From Brachynemurus nebulosus (taxonomy: Eukaryota; Arthropoda; Insecta; Neuroptera; Myrmeleontidae): a stretch of DNA of 64,000 nucleotides. The stretch covers positions 20,746,375 through 20,810,374 of the forward strand of contig JAPWDM010000011.1 of NCBI GenBank assembly GCA_035578155.1. Direction: 5' to 3'. This document shows, piece by piece, positions 22,528 through 34,089 of this stretch (position 1 is its first letter; every line of letters starts with the position of its first letter). The notes below the pieces were generated by a model, which was not told the origin of the DNA, made no database searches, and worked only from the letters and a program-made list of their open reading frames with translations. A program made the translations under genes and the position numbers.

Positions 22528-25059
22528 TATTTTATATGTTAATGTGTGCAAATATTTTAATGATACGTTTTGTTGTCGGTTTTACTCGAATTATATTTTA
22601 AATTGATTATAATAACTTTTCATTAGTAAATAAAATAATGTGTATACTGCCGTACCTAAAAAACGGTACGTGATAGCAAAAAAGTACATACGCATATATT
22701 CTTATTGAGCAATGTCCAATGTGTATATGAATGAATAAATCAGAAAAATTAAAGTGGGTACTTAATTTTTCTTTTTTTTTGTAACGTAGTGTTATTTTTA
22801 ATTAATTGATGCGTTTTAATTAATAAATTAAATAAATATTTTTAAATTTTTTGGTTTAGTTACTCAACTTTAATTTTGAGGTTGTAAAATTCGAATATCA
22901 TGTTGGATACATTAGTCCATTTGAATTTGAAATAAAAAAAGGTCCTATCGGCTAGGGCCCTAATATCTTCCTTTTTGTTTTTCTTATTAGAACTGAACAA
23001 TTTTTGTAATTTTGCAGCAAGGTAGAAGTTGTAGCTTCTACTTCCAATAAGCAGTCGATTTTTTCTAAAATGATGCCACAGTGAGTGGGGATGATTTGAA
23101 ATTTGAACCTTTTCCTCAAGCGAGGGGGCAATTTTGAAAAATGTGTAACTTATAACCCGTAATCTTTGAACAGAAGGGTCTTTTTAAGTGGTCTTTTTTT
23201 GGTTATTCATAAATGCTTATACATATATCAATTCCTGATCAGTTATTCATCCCAACACCTCTCACTCCCCAGCAGGTTTCAAAAAATAAAAACGGGTCAG
23301 GAAAGTTGCACAACTGTGTTGTTAACTTTTTTAATAGAAAATTTGAAATTTTTCTGACGACTTTATTTTTTTTCTCATACTACCTATGCAGCCGTAGTGA
23401 AACAAAAACACGTAAAGAAAATATCAGTAAATGAAAAGTGACTTAAAAATTCGATCTGACGACAAGTCTTTTTACCAAATAAACCGAAGAAAACTGGAAG
23501 TTACAATCAAAAGTCCCATAAAACATAGCGCGAGTGCATAGAAAAATTAAGCCAAGATTTGTAATTTAACATTTTTTTTTATTAAATAAATATTTTAAAC
23601 TTTTCGGAAAATAATCACTTGGTTTGGACATTTTGCGGTTCAGTTCTTAAAAAAATATAAATTATTTCCGTAAATTCTAAATAATTTCTTTATTTTTTTC
23701 TTCTTATTTAAAGAAACAAAAAAAAATAAATAAAAAAATACGACATTCTTTTATTGTTGTACGATCGATCCAATTGACTCATGGGAATTTCCCATTTGGT
23801 GGTTGGCTCGTTACATAGTTCAGTGGCGGTATACCTACATATTTTATTCTGTCTTGGAAATGGAATATGTTACAATATTCTTCACCAGTGTAGTGCCAGT
23901 GGTGGTGAATAATCGTAATTAGATCACAGAACAATATGATAAAACAAATCAGGTCATACGTAATAATAGTGTAAATGGGTATGGTTGAAAACATTACGTA
24001 TATTTACAATTTATTGTATCATGCTCGACTTTTTATTTGACCTGGATAAGTGCAATTATATTGCGTATCGATCGCAATTTGTAAACGATTCAATTTAACC
24101 TGATTTTTCCCGGTAAACTGTTGCATTCGGAAAATTGCTCTATTAATTTTATTGATGTTCTTCTATACATTGTAGACATTTGGAACATTTCATTTTATTT
24201 TTATACAATTTAAAATTAATATCTTTCCAAAATTACATTATTAGGTACTGTACGTAGATTATTTATAACTGATCTGCAGTAAAGATTTTATATCACTACA
24301 TATATATGTCTTAAGGCTGTGCTTGCATAGGATGCTTGCGAGCGCTTGTTTAGTGGTTATGTGAAACGTTTGTTGCAGCTAGTATCGCAAGTAGCATGCA
24401 ATTTTATTCCAGTTGATAGTGATATCTAACGGAGAAACTACCATCGCGTTGACAAGGGCACAAAAATTAATTTTTTATTACTCGTGCGGGAGAAGTACTA
24501 ACTTGGCGCACACATTTCTGTACGCAAAATAGCTGTTTGCCCACTGTACTCTTCCCGCATACTTTTTTGCGTGTGGAAAGTAACTTTCCACATGCAAATT
24601 GACAATAAAACACGCAAAATTTAATCAAAACACGCAAAGCCGCCTCTTAATTTTTCATTTAATAAATATTTCATAATTATTTCTATAGAAACCACTAACA
24701 AAGTAATTTAAACGATAATTAATTCAGAAAAAAAGACGACCACTTAAAAATATTATTTTAAAAAGTAATAAAAATGTCAAAAATAGTGATAATAATAGAA
24801 AAAAGTATGTGAAATTCGTAATAAAAAATAGTATGTACAACTCGTGGGGGATTGTCGATTGCCCCACTCAAGCGATTGCCCCAAACTTCGCTTTCGTGAG
24901 CAAACGACAATTTCCCGCACTTATTGCACAATATACTATTATTAGAAAATATTTCTTAAAAAACAAAAATTAATCAGTGCAGATATCGTTATCCTGTTAA
25001 AAAAGAATGTCAGAAGTCTGAACAGTTTCATCAGTTTTCTATATTGATAAAATTCGTAA
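22528..25059. other. no gene seen
   Basis: AT-rich sequence. Around 24470-24910 there are GC-richer phrases (CTCGTGCGGGA, ACGCAAA repeats, TGCCCCACTCAAGCG) that hint at an old TIR element, but the ends could not be paired convincingly. Confidence 0.45.
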
Positions 25060-25317
25060 AAAACAAGAAAGTTTAACCTCAGGACAAATCTACTGTTAAA
25101 TAAAAATTCAGATGTCCACGGATATAATACCAGAACAAATACTGATATATTTATTGAAAAATATAGAACTAACAAGTGTAGAAATAATCCAGTCTGTATA
25201 GGGAGTCAGCTATATAATAACCTCCCAATTTATTTAAAGGAAATCAACGGCCAAGGGCAATTTAAGAAAAGATTAAGAAGGCTCATTATAGAAGAATGTC
25301 TGTATGATCCAGTATAA
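25060..25317 (+). pseudogene. non-LTR reverse transcriptase C-terminal remnant
   Basis: The 85-codon frame to TAA at 25315 contains NSDVHGYNTRTNTDIF, then NPVCIGSQLYNNLPIYLKE and QFKKRLRRLIIEECL. The order HxYNTR, GxxLYNxLP, FKxxL is the standard tail of Jockey/I/CR1-like LINE ORF2 proteins. An in-frame stop at 25057 cuts off the polymerase core, and a shifted frame is open just upstream. It is dead. Confidence 0.8.
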
Positions 25318-25562
25318 TGTTTCAAAAATTATGTTTAGAAAAAAAAAAATTTTTTTTTTTTTGAAGTTCTGTGTTTTGGGGCTATTTAGGATATAAGATT
25401 TTAAAGATTCTAATTTTGGAAATTTTATCTTGATTTAGAAATTTTAGCTTTAAAATTTTAAGTTTAATTTTATTGTATGCTATGTTCTATTTTTTTTTTC
25501 TTTTTCCTGTACTTATTCTACCCATGTATAATGGCATTGAATAAAGCATTATTATTATTATT
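25060..25562 (+). mobile_element. LINE 3' end with (ATT)n tail
   Basis: The C-terminus of a reverse-transcriptase ORF (25060-25317) is followed by a 3' UTR with AATAAA near 25539 and a terminal run of ATT repeats. TAA/ATT tails instead of poly(A) are known in several non-LTR clades. The 5' part is missing, so this is a 5'-truncated or decayed copy. Confidence 0.75.
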
Positions 25563-26422
25563 GGCCTATGCGAAATATAGACCAACGAAAGCTATTATAT
25601 AAGGTATATTAGTATATAGACATAGCATAAGACCAGTCTATGGGGATGTTTTACTGAAATATCTAGTGGGAATGTGATATGAGAAACAGGAAGAGGTGAA
25701 ATATAATTTTTATTGGGAAGTTTTCTTTTTTTTCAGAAATTATCAGTTATCAGTTGTATTTTTTGTGGGGGGGGGGGAATGAACTTCTGAAAGGGGCGCT
25801 TGAGTTGAAATTATTCCAAGGCGCAAAAATTGTAGTTATGCCACTATTATTTACCACTTACCGCTTCGGTGCAAACAAATCATTAGAGCAGACATTTTTT
25901 CTTCCTTATAGAGAGTGTTGCTATATAGAAGTTCTTCTGTACTTGGTCTGTACTTATAAAAAAAAGGCTGAATTAATAAAAATCAATTAATATTAAATAT
26001 ATGGGTAGAATACCTAATACAGTTTTTAAATTACATATGCACATAATGTGTAACTGTATAAAATTATGCTGTTTGTGGTGACATCTATATTTGTGTAGAA
26101 TCAAAAAAAAAAAACGTAATAAAAATTTTTTTTTGTTTTCAATAATTTTGTATATTAATTTAAACTATTAGACATAAAAATTAGCATATATTATTTAAAT
26201 ACTAATTTACTTGAATTACTACTTTACTACATAACAATTAAATATCTGCATGTAAACATAACTTTATAGTTTACAGAGAATGATAACCCAAGCCGTATTA
26301 TTATTTTAATTTAAATTAAATAGTTAATTGATATGTAAATAATTCAGATACTATATTAGTGATGATAAGTTATGGTGTTAGTTTTTTTTCTTTTTATTTT
26401 TTCGTTTTATTTTTTGTTATAG
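25563..26422. other. no gene seen; polypyrimidine run before candidate exon
   Basis: AT-rich sequence. Its end (26380-26422) is a strong polypyrimidine tract closing with TTTTTGTTATAG, a good 3' splice site. Confidence 0.5.
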
Positions 26423-26545
26423 TTTTATCGCGCCAAGTCCCCTAATCCGAAATTACCATAGAGAGCCCCCCTGAATGGGGCAAACTGAGCTCCCGGAAGC
26501 TTACTACGGTGGCTCCCACACTCGCCCCCCAACATACCGACGAAG
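26423..26545 (+). CDS. candidate 5' exon with start codon (unrecognised protein)
   Basis: A GC-rich 123-bp island lies between a strong acceptor (TTGTTATAG) and a consensus donor (GAAG followed by GTAAGT). All three frames from the acceptor contain a stop, so it is not a simple internal coding exon. An ATG at 26475, right after an in-frame TGA, opens a frame to the donor: MGQTELPEAYYGGSHT, then RPPTYRR, 23 codons plus two bases. I infer a 5' UTR/start exon on the plus strand. The protein is not recognised and no further exon was found. Another frame (PPEWGKLSSRKLTT) is also open over most of it. Confidence 0.45.
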
Positions 26546-27304
26546 GTAAGTGTCATAAAATATATACCTATGAGTAAATTTTAATACTAACTAATATTTT
26601 AAAACTAATTTCTTCTACAATTCAAATTCAACTATTTAATTCATGGTTTGGTATAGCTGTAGATAATTTAATTTACAAATTTTGTTTTTGATATTGTTTC
26701 AAAGTTTTTATTTACATATACGTATAACGTTAACGTCACTTTCATTTTTCTTTCGGGATCTCAATAGTATTTGACCAAAATTTTGTCGAGAACTCTTTAG
26801 GTTTTTAATTTGGGTCCTATTTGATGACACTAATGGACAGTTTCTGAACTCACCTTACATTTAAATTGGATATTTCGAAATTTTGTACAAAATCAGTTCC
26901 TCATAATGCTTCGTTTCGCTCGTACAACAATTCCAAGTAACCATGTACATATTTCAGTATTTCAAGATCCGTCCAGCTGCTGAGTTGTTTTCGATAGCTC
27001 TGGGTGGAAATTTCAATCTTAACTTTATTTTGAAATCAGATATTAATTATGAAACTCTATAAAAATAGTTCCCAATAGCAAAGCACAGGTTTATTATTTT
27101 TCTACAAAACTATTGGACGTAATAAAACCAAATTTTAAAATTTGTTGGGACTCACGTTAAGATGTGTAAACACCCTGATTAGGTGGTACAATCATCAGTC
27201 GGTGACTGTAATGAGATAATTAAAATGATTGCATAGCTAATTCATATGTACAGCAATAGCTGTGATTGCTAGCATGATTTAAACAGTACGAGTGATTGAA
27301 GGAC

Positions 27305-28540
27305 CAGGTTTGGGCGGGGTAAAAAAAAAGACACTGCTCGAGTGGGGTAAAAAAAAGACATACTTATATTAAACTCAACAGTGTTAAATTTGAAAAATAA
27401 AAAATATTACAACAAAATACATTAGTATTTTAAGCTGTCTGGGCCAAAAAATTATTTTTTGGAGAGGGCGTTATAACATAAAAAAATTTTCTCCCAAACT
27501 TCTGTTATTCATGAGCGAAAAACTTTCATTCCGCGACGATAAATTTTTTCAGTAAGTAACAAATCTGATAAGATAGAGTGCTGTATTTTTTTTTTCTACA
27601 TGCTTTCTTCTATTATTCTACATGCTTTAGTAATGTAAAGTACAAAGTTTTATTTAAATGGTCCAACTGCTTGTAATTTTCTTTATATGTTAAAGAAAAA
27701 GAAAAAATGGGGTAAAAAAAGACAAAACAAGGGGTTAACATTTAGGAAAATTAAAAATTATTGACAAGGATTTTCATTTTAAAACTATACTATATTATGA
27801 CATGTATATTTTATGGATTAAAAAAATACTGATTCTTCAATAAAAAAATTTTTTTGTTAGTGAGGAGACGGTTTTCATGGATATCAATTTCAGTTTATTC
27901 GAAAATTTGTATTTTTGACCCATGAAAATTTATTTGTTTTTATAATGTATAACTATGTTTTACTGCATACATTTAGTATTTTTAACTCATTCATAGATTA
28001 TTTTGATTTATTTTTTTACTTTATGTAAAGTGGTGTAAAAAAAAGACTCAAATTAGCATATTTGGTTTTTTAATGGGCTGCAATAATTTTTTATTAGTTG
28101 TAGGTTTGTGAAATAAAAACTGTTTTAATATTTAAAGTCCAAAGAAATTTCCTGTGACTCAAGCTTTTGCATCAGGTAACTTTTTCTGACTTTTGTTACT
28201 GCTTAATCTTAGCTCAAGTTTTTGGTAAAATATGTAAAATTTAAATATATCTATAAAAAAATTTGTAGTAGAGATGAGTTGCGAAATAAAAAGTGTTGTA
28301 CTGCTAATCAGCCAAGCCGTGTATTTTTTACCCTTCCAATCAAATAAAAAAAAGACAAGGTTTTTATTTTTTTATAGATTTACATGCCATTAGCTTGAGT
28401 GAAAAAACATGCAAAATCTCAAAATACGAACAATTTAACATCATACAGTATTTATTTTGTCTAAAAATTCAAATATTTTCTACATGAAAAATGAAAAGAT
28501 TTGATTTTGTCTTTTTTTTACCCCGCCCTACCCTATACTT
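27305..28540. mobile_element. TIR element with repeated GGGGTAAAAAAAAGAC
   Basis: The left end GGGCGGGGTAAAAAAAAAGA pairs with the right end GTCTTTTTTTACCCCGCCC. The motif GGGGTAAAAAAA-GAC recurs internally near 27344, 27711, 28033 and, degraded, 28347. A 5' fragment is at 15393. No coding sequence is present. The TSD is unclear because the outermost bases differ between copies. Confidence 0.75.
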
Positions 28541-28551
28541 TGTTACTCTCC

Positions 28552-28653
28552 CAAGTGCACGCTGAATCTGGGTTCCTTTCGAGTTAGATGGAAGCGAACC
28601 CGAGCGAGCGTAACGGTATACCAAATCTGGGTTCGTTCTAGTCCCAATCACTT
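28552..28653. repeat. small GC-richer inverted repeat
   Basis: CCAAGTG at the left and CACTTGG at the right bracket four copies of GGGTTC or its complement GAACCC. It could be a short MITE. The GGTTCG phrase resembles a B box but no tRNA folds. Confidence 0.35.
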
Positions 28654-28784
28654 GGATCGATGTTTATACATAAAAAATTTTTTCGGTTCAGAATGGTCTG
28701 TAAATGGTTGATTCCAATTACTATTTTAAAAATATTATATTATAATTTTATGATAGTATAAAAAATTTGAATAGACTTGGCGTA

Positions 28785-28913
28785 TTTTTTAGTCGAATTT
28801 TCTCCGAAAAATTAGACTTATACAGTCTATACGATAAGAGCTGCGAGAGGCGAGACCAGGGGCGCTATCCGTTTTCGGACCCGTAGAACACGATTATGTA
28901 AAAAAAAAAGATG

Positions 28914-28970
<57 letters not shown>

Positions 28971-30475
28971 CCCGCAACCTTTTAATATGTGTAGGGCCCC
29001 CCTATGGAAGTTAAGAGATGAAATTTGGTAAGTGGGGCTTATTCCGATGCACAACAATACTATCAAAGTGGGGTCAAATTTTGGGCAAATTTTTTTTCGG
29101 ACCCGACCTTTAAGGGGGTGGTGGGGGGCGGAAAAGCAATAAAACTTTTCCAAACCGGTTTTAAATAATGTTTCGGTCAATTATCTACAACATATCCAAA
29201 ATTCAGCTTCCTAGGATGATATGGTGGGAGTAGAGGGGGGAAAAACGATTTTCGCTGGATCTAACAGGCCCCCAGCCCCCCAGAATTAACGTAGAGGGTT
29301 GAAATTTGGTGTGTTGATAAAGTTCGTACCTAGGTTGTGCTTTTTGGAGGTTTTAATATTTTACCCCCACCCCCCTCATTTTTAAGCTACAATTTCATGC
29401 ATTTTCGACGTTTTCGAAGTTTGTACCACTCGCACAGGTCACCCGAATAAACCTAGAGGGCTGAAATTTTGTATTCGGATTGAGTTAGTATCAAGGGGGT
29501 GCCTTTTGGGGGTCTCGACTTTTAACCCCTACCCCCACCATTTTTATACCCAAAAGAACATGATTTTTCTTGTTTTTTAACAGTTTCGTTCGGGTCAAAA
29601 TCTCCCCAAATAAACCTAGAGGGCTGAAATTTGGTGTACAGGTTAAGCTAATAGCCAGACACTGTTTTTTGGAGGTTTCAACTTTTAACCCTTACCCCCA
29701 CGATTTTTACGCCAATATTTCCTTAATTTTTTTGCTTGTTTTCTAACATGTCTAGAGACTCCATAAGGAAACCTAGAGGGCTGAAATTTTGTACGTGTAT
29801 TCAGTTAGTATCCAGCTAGTACCTTGTAGGGAGTCCGCATCACTTTTCCCCCCACTTCTCCCATTTTTACATCGTAATTGAACGCTGTTGTTAAATGTGT
29901 TTTAAAAGCATTATGTTTATTCTAAATACAAGTAGGCGAATAGTAATTTTAAAAAATTTAAAAAAAAGTGAACTTACTTTTATGACAAATGAAATACATA
30001 CATATTAAGTAATTTAAAAATGTTATTAAAGTCACTGTTTATTTATAAATTAGGAATTTTGGATTTTTAGTATTTATAAAATAGAATTTTTGGATTTTTT
30101 TGGAAAAAAAAAATATCTTTATAAAGGCCTTCCAGTTTACTATTTAAGGTCCTTTTTTAATTTTTAAAACTAAAACATAAAGGCAATTAGCGGATAAACA
30201 TGGGCAGGAATGTCCTCGTACGAATTGTGTTGGCTTTTTTTCTGCTACCTGTTTTCGGCACAAAATTGAAATTTACTGAGATACAGCCCTTAAATACTTA
30301 AAACCTTTTTCTAAAGCCTCGATCAGCCGAACACTCATCACCAGTTTTGAAACCAACAAAATGACAATTCGGTTGTAGACTTTCAATCACATTTCGCTTG
30401 TAGACATTCAATACCGAAGATGAAGGGGAAAATTCGACAACCGTGATGGGGCCCCGCTGCTCACGGCGTTTTTTT
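28785..30475 (+). mobile_element. Helentron-like element, family 2, copy A
   Basis: It starts TTTTTTAGTCGAATTTTC. Near the end it carries the inverted GGGGAAAATTCGAC, then the hairpin CCGTGA...TCACGG (30441-30466) with GGGGCCCC in the loop, then CGTTTTTTT. A TA tract sits near the 5' end (28920-28967). The interior has diverged tandem units of about 160-165 bp marked by CCTAGAGGGCTGAAATTT (about 29289, 29453, 29618, 29777). Copies B and C lie reversed at 34606 and 40952. Open frames are non-conserved. The architecture fits a non-autonomous Helentron (HINE/DINE-1-like). Confidence 0.75.
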
Positions 30476-32261
30476 ATTATAGTACTAAACCTCGTTATAA
30501 CTTGCTGTGTGATTAGATCATTTTTGAAAAACTAATTTATTAAGTTAGTCGTTTAACAAATTAAAAAGAAAAAAGTACATACATATGTATGTACATACAT
30601 ACAAAGTTATTTTATTAAAGTAACCAAGTCTAGACAAGCGACTAGTCAGAATGGAATTCGTAATATTCGTTTTTTTCATGCTGCTGTGTATACTGTAATA
30701 TCATCATATCATACGAGAATATTGCATTTTCCCTGTGATGAGTTTTATTAAATAATTATGTAAGAGATCAACACGAACTAAATTATTTTATGGTACAAAA
30801 AAAGTTAATTTTGTTTCCTTTTTCCCAGTAAAAAAGTTCAAACTATACTTACGTTAAATTAGTACGAAAGTATTAAATTTCGAATTTCAAAGTATAAGGA
30901 TTAAATAAAAAAATCACATAATGATTGAAAATTTTCAAACTGAATTGGCTGAGAATAGAACCCAGGATCCCCTGATACCTTTACTTATAAGTATAAAAAC
31001 TGATTTTTATTTGTGCTGTGAGTTATTGGCAGGGTGCGATGTATATAGTGGGAACCACAGTGGGGACAATTAAATCGAGTGCAGCGTGAGTAGTGGAGAA
31101 AACAAGCATTAATACGGGCTCATATGTGTTTATAGTGTAATAAAAAATATTACATAGAAATATTTATATTAATCCACTTTGATTATAAACGCAGTTGCAA
31201 CTAATATGTCGTTCTGTATTTATCTGTCAACAGTATTAACGTCTACACGTCAATCCATAAATACAGAATTAAAAATATTTGATGTATTTTAACTCACATA
31301 GTCACATGAAAAAATGTTTCATAAGGAGTTAAAATTATTGATGTTTGTCTAATGACTCTATTTTCAACTAAATGACTTACGCCAGCATTTCTAAATTCTC
31401 GTATTTCCCGGAAGTGCTTCACCGTCACCAGCAAATTTTTCCTCTGCATAGTCCGGAGTTGAAAGAAAATACTGTCTTGATAATTATATCCATATTAACG
31501 TCGAAAATTGTTTAATTACTTTTTTGATACAACTATTATACTTCATCCAGTATTTTACACGTCAAATTGTTCAAATTTATTTATAAAAAAATTAATTGTA
31601 AATAGCAAATATTTGTATTCAGATTTTACATTTCTTTTTAAAAATATTTTAAATTTATTTATTTTCACGGTTACCATTATTTACATTCGTTAATGAACCC
31701 GGAAAAATGTTTATTATAGATGTCGTTGCCATCACGCACCCAGCCAATAAAGAATTATTACAGCAATTATTTTCAGTTAACTGAAATTTCCTTAGTAACA
31801 GTTTAGTTTTTTCAATGTACTGTGCAGTACGTGCAGTATAATTATGTTTGTTACTTGCTTATTTGAAGAGAAATTTAAATTTTAAGTCTTTTTAAAATTC
31901 ATGATATAAAATGTATATAATTTACATTGTTTTAAATAAATCGGTAATTTAATTTATTAATAGAAGTCAAAAGACAAAATAAAGTATTTCCTTTGGTGGC
32001 GCGAATGACAGACATATGAATGAAATTGTCTGATGATTAATTCGTGGAATTCAAAAAATTTGATGTATCATACATAAATGATCAACCAACCAGATGCATG
32101 TGCGAAATACATATTGCATTTTGCATGCTCTTGTAAATTAGCAACGTTTTAAAATAAAAATTATGCATTTTGAATGATTGCTCAATTTACCATATTAAGA
32201 TTTAAGCGAATAAGATTCGAATTTTAACGTTGAAATCATATATGTAGTTAAAGTATTTCTA
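30476..32261. other. no gene seen
   Basis: AT-rich sequence with a short palindromic patch (ACATACATATGTATGTACAT, about 30579-30598). No conserved ORF or bounded element is recognised. Confidence 0.45.
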
Positions 32262-32263
32262 TA

Positions 32264-32977
32264 ACGGCCGGTTTTACATTCACATTTAAAGCCGACTTTA
32301 ACACTAAAGCCAACTTTAAAACTGATTTTATTTTTGGTACTGTTTTACAATCAAATTTAAAGCTCCGTTAGTGTAAAAGTCGACTTTAAACTAAAGTAAG
32401 AATTATCTCGACTTTTACTGCTTAAAGTCGACTTTAACTATTTGTTATTGCTGATTATTATCACTGAATTTTGTTTATAAGCGTAATTTTTCTATAAAAT
32501 ATTCGTACCTTAAATGAATAAAATAAAAATTTTATTTCTTTGCTTATTTTCAATAATATTTTTGATTATTTTTACGTCTTGGTTTAATATCAAACATTCC
32601 TTTTGGGTTAAACTGGCTGAATGATTTCTGGGTTACACTCAATTTCTTTTATGATTCATTGTATTTATGATAAATTTCTTTTAAAAAGAAATAATGTAGT
32701 TTGCTATTCCAATCTCACTGGCAGTAGCGAAATGAGTGAAATGCGTATTTTTTGAAATTCAATCATATTGATATTTTCGTTTCTATAGTTATTCTTTTAA
32801 ATGTAAGATTGGCTACGATCATTCATAGTTCGTATTATTCATGCAACACTTAAAAGTCCTTTAACAAAAGTAAGCAGACCTGATCATTGTAAAACGTTGC
32901 TAGAAATAAAGTCGACTTTAAATTAAAAGTAGCTTTAGTTAAAGAACCTTTAAAATTATGAGTGTAAAACCGGCCGT
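32264..32977. mobile_element. TA-flanked MITE with AAAGTCGACTTT palindromes
   Basis: The left end ACGGCCGGTTTTACA and right end TGTAAAACCGGCCGT are perfect inverted repeats of 15 bp. TA is on both sides (32262-32263, 32978-32979). AAAGTCGACTTTAA-type palindromes or half-sites occur many times in both subterminal zones. The 714-bp unit is non-coding. Confidence 0.85.
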
Positions 32978-33157
32978 TAAGTGTTAGAAACTTGAAATTT
33001 GGTATGAGTGTAGATCTTGACATGAAATATTTTTAAAAAATCTTTAACTAAAATATTTTCATTATTTGTGTTTTTCTACGCAATTTTCTGGAAATGCATA
33101 TGGGTGTGTGAAAATATATTTGTATGTGTATATTTGGACTTAATATAATTAGATTTA

Positions 33158-33269
33158 TAGTCCGTTCAATTTAAACTTAAGCCTGTAACCGCAGTAAATT
33201 TCAATGATTCCTATTAAAAGTATTTGAATTTCTTATTTATTTAGGCTTAAGTTTAACTTGAATGGACTG
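33158..33269. mobile_element. 112-bp MITE, TA-flanked
   Basis: AGTCCGTTCAATTTAAACTT at the left pairs with AAGTTTAACTTGAATGGACT at the right with few mismatches. TA is on both sides (33156-33157, 33270-33271). Almost the whole unit is stem. Confidence 0.75.
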
Positions 33270-33745
33270 TAGATACTATAGTAACATAGGTAAAATAAAA
33301 AGACAATAAAGAAACCGATAGCAGATACAGATGCAGATAATACATATTTTAAAGCGAGATTTTTATTTCCTTAAAAGAACATATTTCAGTTTCAGTCCTA
33401 CATTAGCATCAACACGGTACTGATAGATTTATTGATAGATAGATATGTAGATATCAATAGTGACTGATAAATTTATTAATTTATTATACAATAATTTATT
33501 TACAAAGTTATTTCTTATTATAAGTTATCGCAAATTTATATTAAGTTTACTTTTTAATAATGGCCCTAAAATCTATGTAAGTGAATTACATTTATTAAAA
33601 TTTAATTTCGTCAAAATTAATATTTTCACATGTGTACAGTGCGGCTCAGTAAAGCATTTCGGATCCAGTTTAATGCAACGAACAGATAACAACCATAGTC
33701 TATCCTCAAGTTAAATAACAACAAACAACTAAACAGGTGTATATG

Positions 33746-34059
33746 CAGGGCCGGATTTACACTAGGGGCACGCGGAGCACTGGCCCCGGGCGGCAAATTT
33801 TGGAACACACTTTTTTTTTTGTCATCCTTATTTTCTAATAGGAAAATATGAAATGGGAGCTTTTTCTTTTTTTTTTTGCTCGTCACTTATTTTTTGATAG
33901 GAAAATAAAAAATGGGAGCTGTTTTTTTGGCTTGTCACTTATTTTGATAGGAAAAGGTAAAAAAGTGTGTAAAGTACATAAGAAATTTTTTTTTAATTTT
34001 TGTCAGGGGCGGCATTTTTCACAGTGCCCTGGGCGGCATTCAGGGTAAATTCGGCTCTG
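33746..34059. mobile_element. hAT MITE (CAGGGCCGGATTTAC ends)
   Basis: The left end CAGGGCCGGATTTAC pairs with the right end GTAAATTCGGCTCTG. Eight-base flanks TGTATATG (33738-33745) and TGCATATG (34060-34067) are a TSD with one mismatch. GGGGCGGCA-type motifs lie inside both ends. A related end is at 59615 and possibly 22349. Confidence 0.8.
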
Positions 34060-34089
34060 TGCATATGTGTTGTTACTGCACTGTAATAT

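Noticed and set aside
24942..25175. 77-codon minus-strand frame
   Set aside because: It is antisense to the LINE reverse-transcriptase remnant and has no motif of its own.
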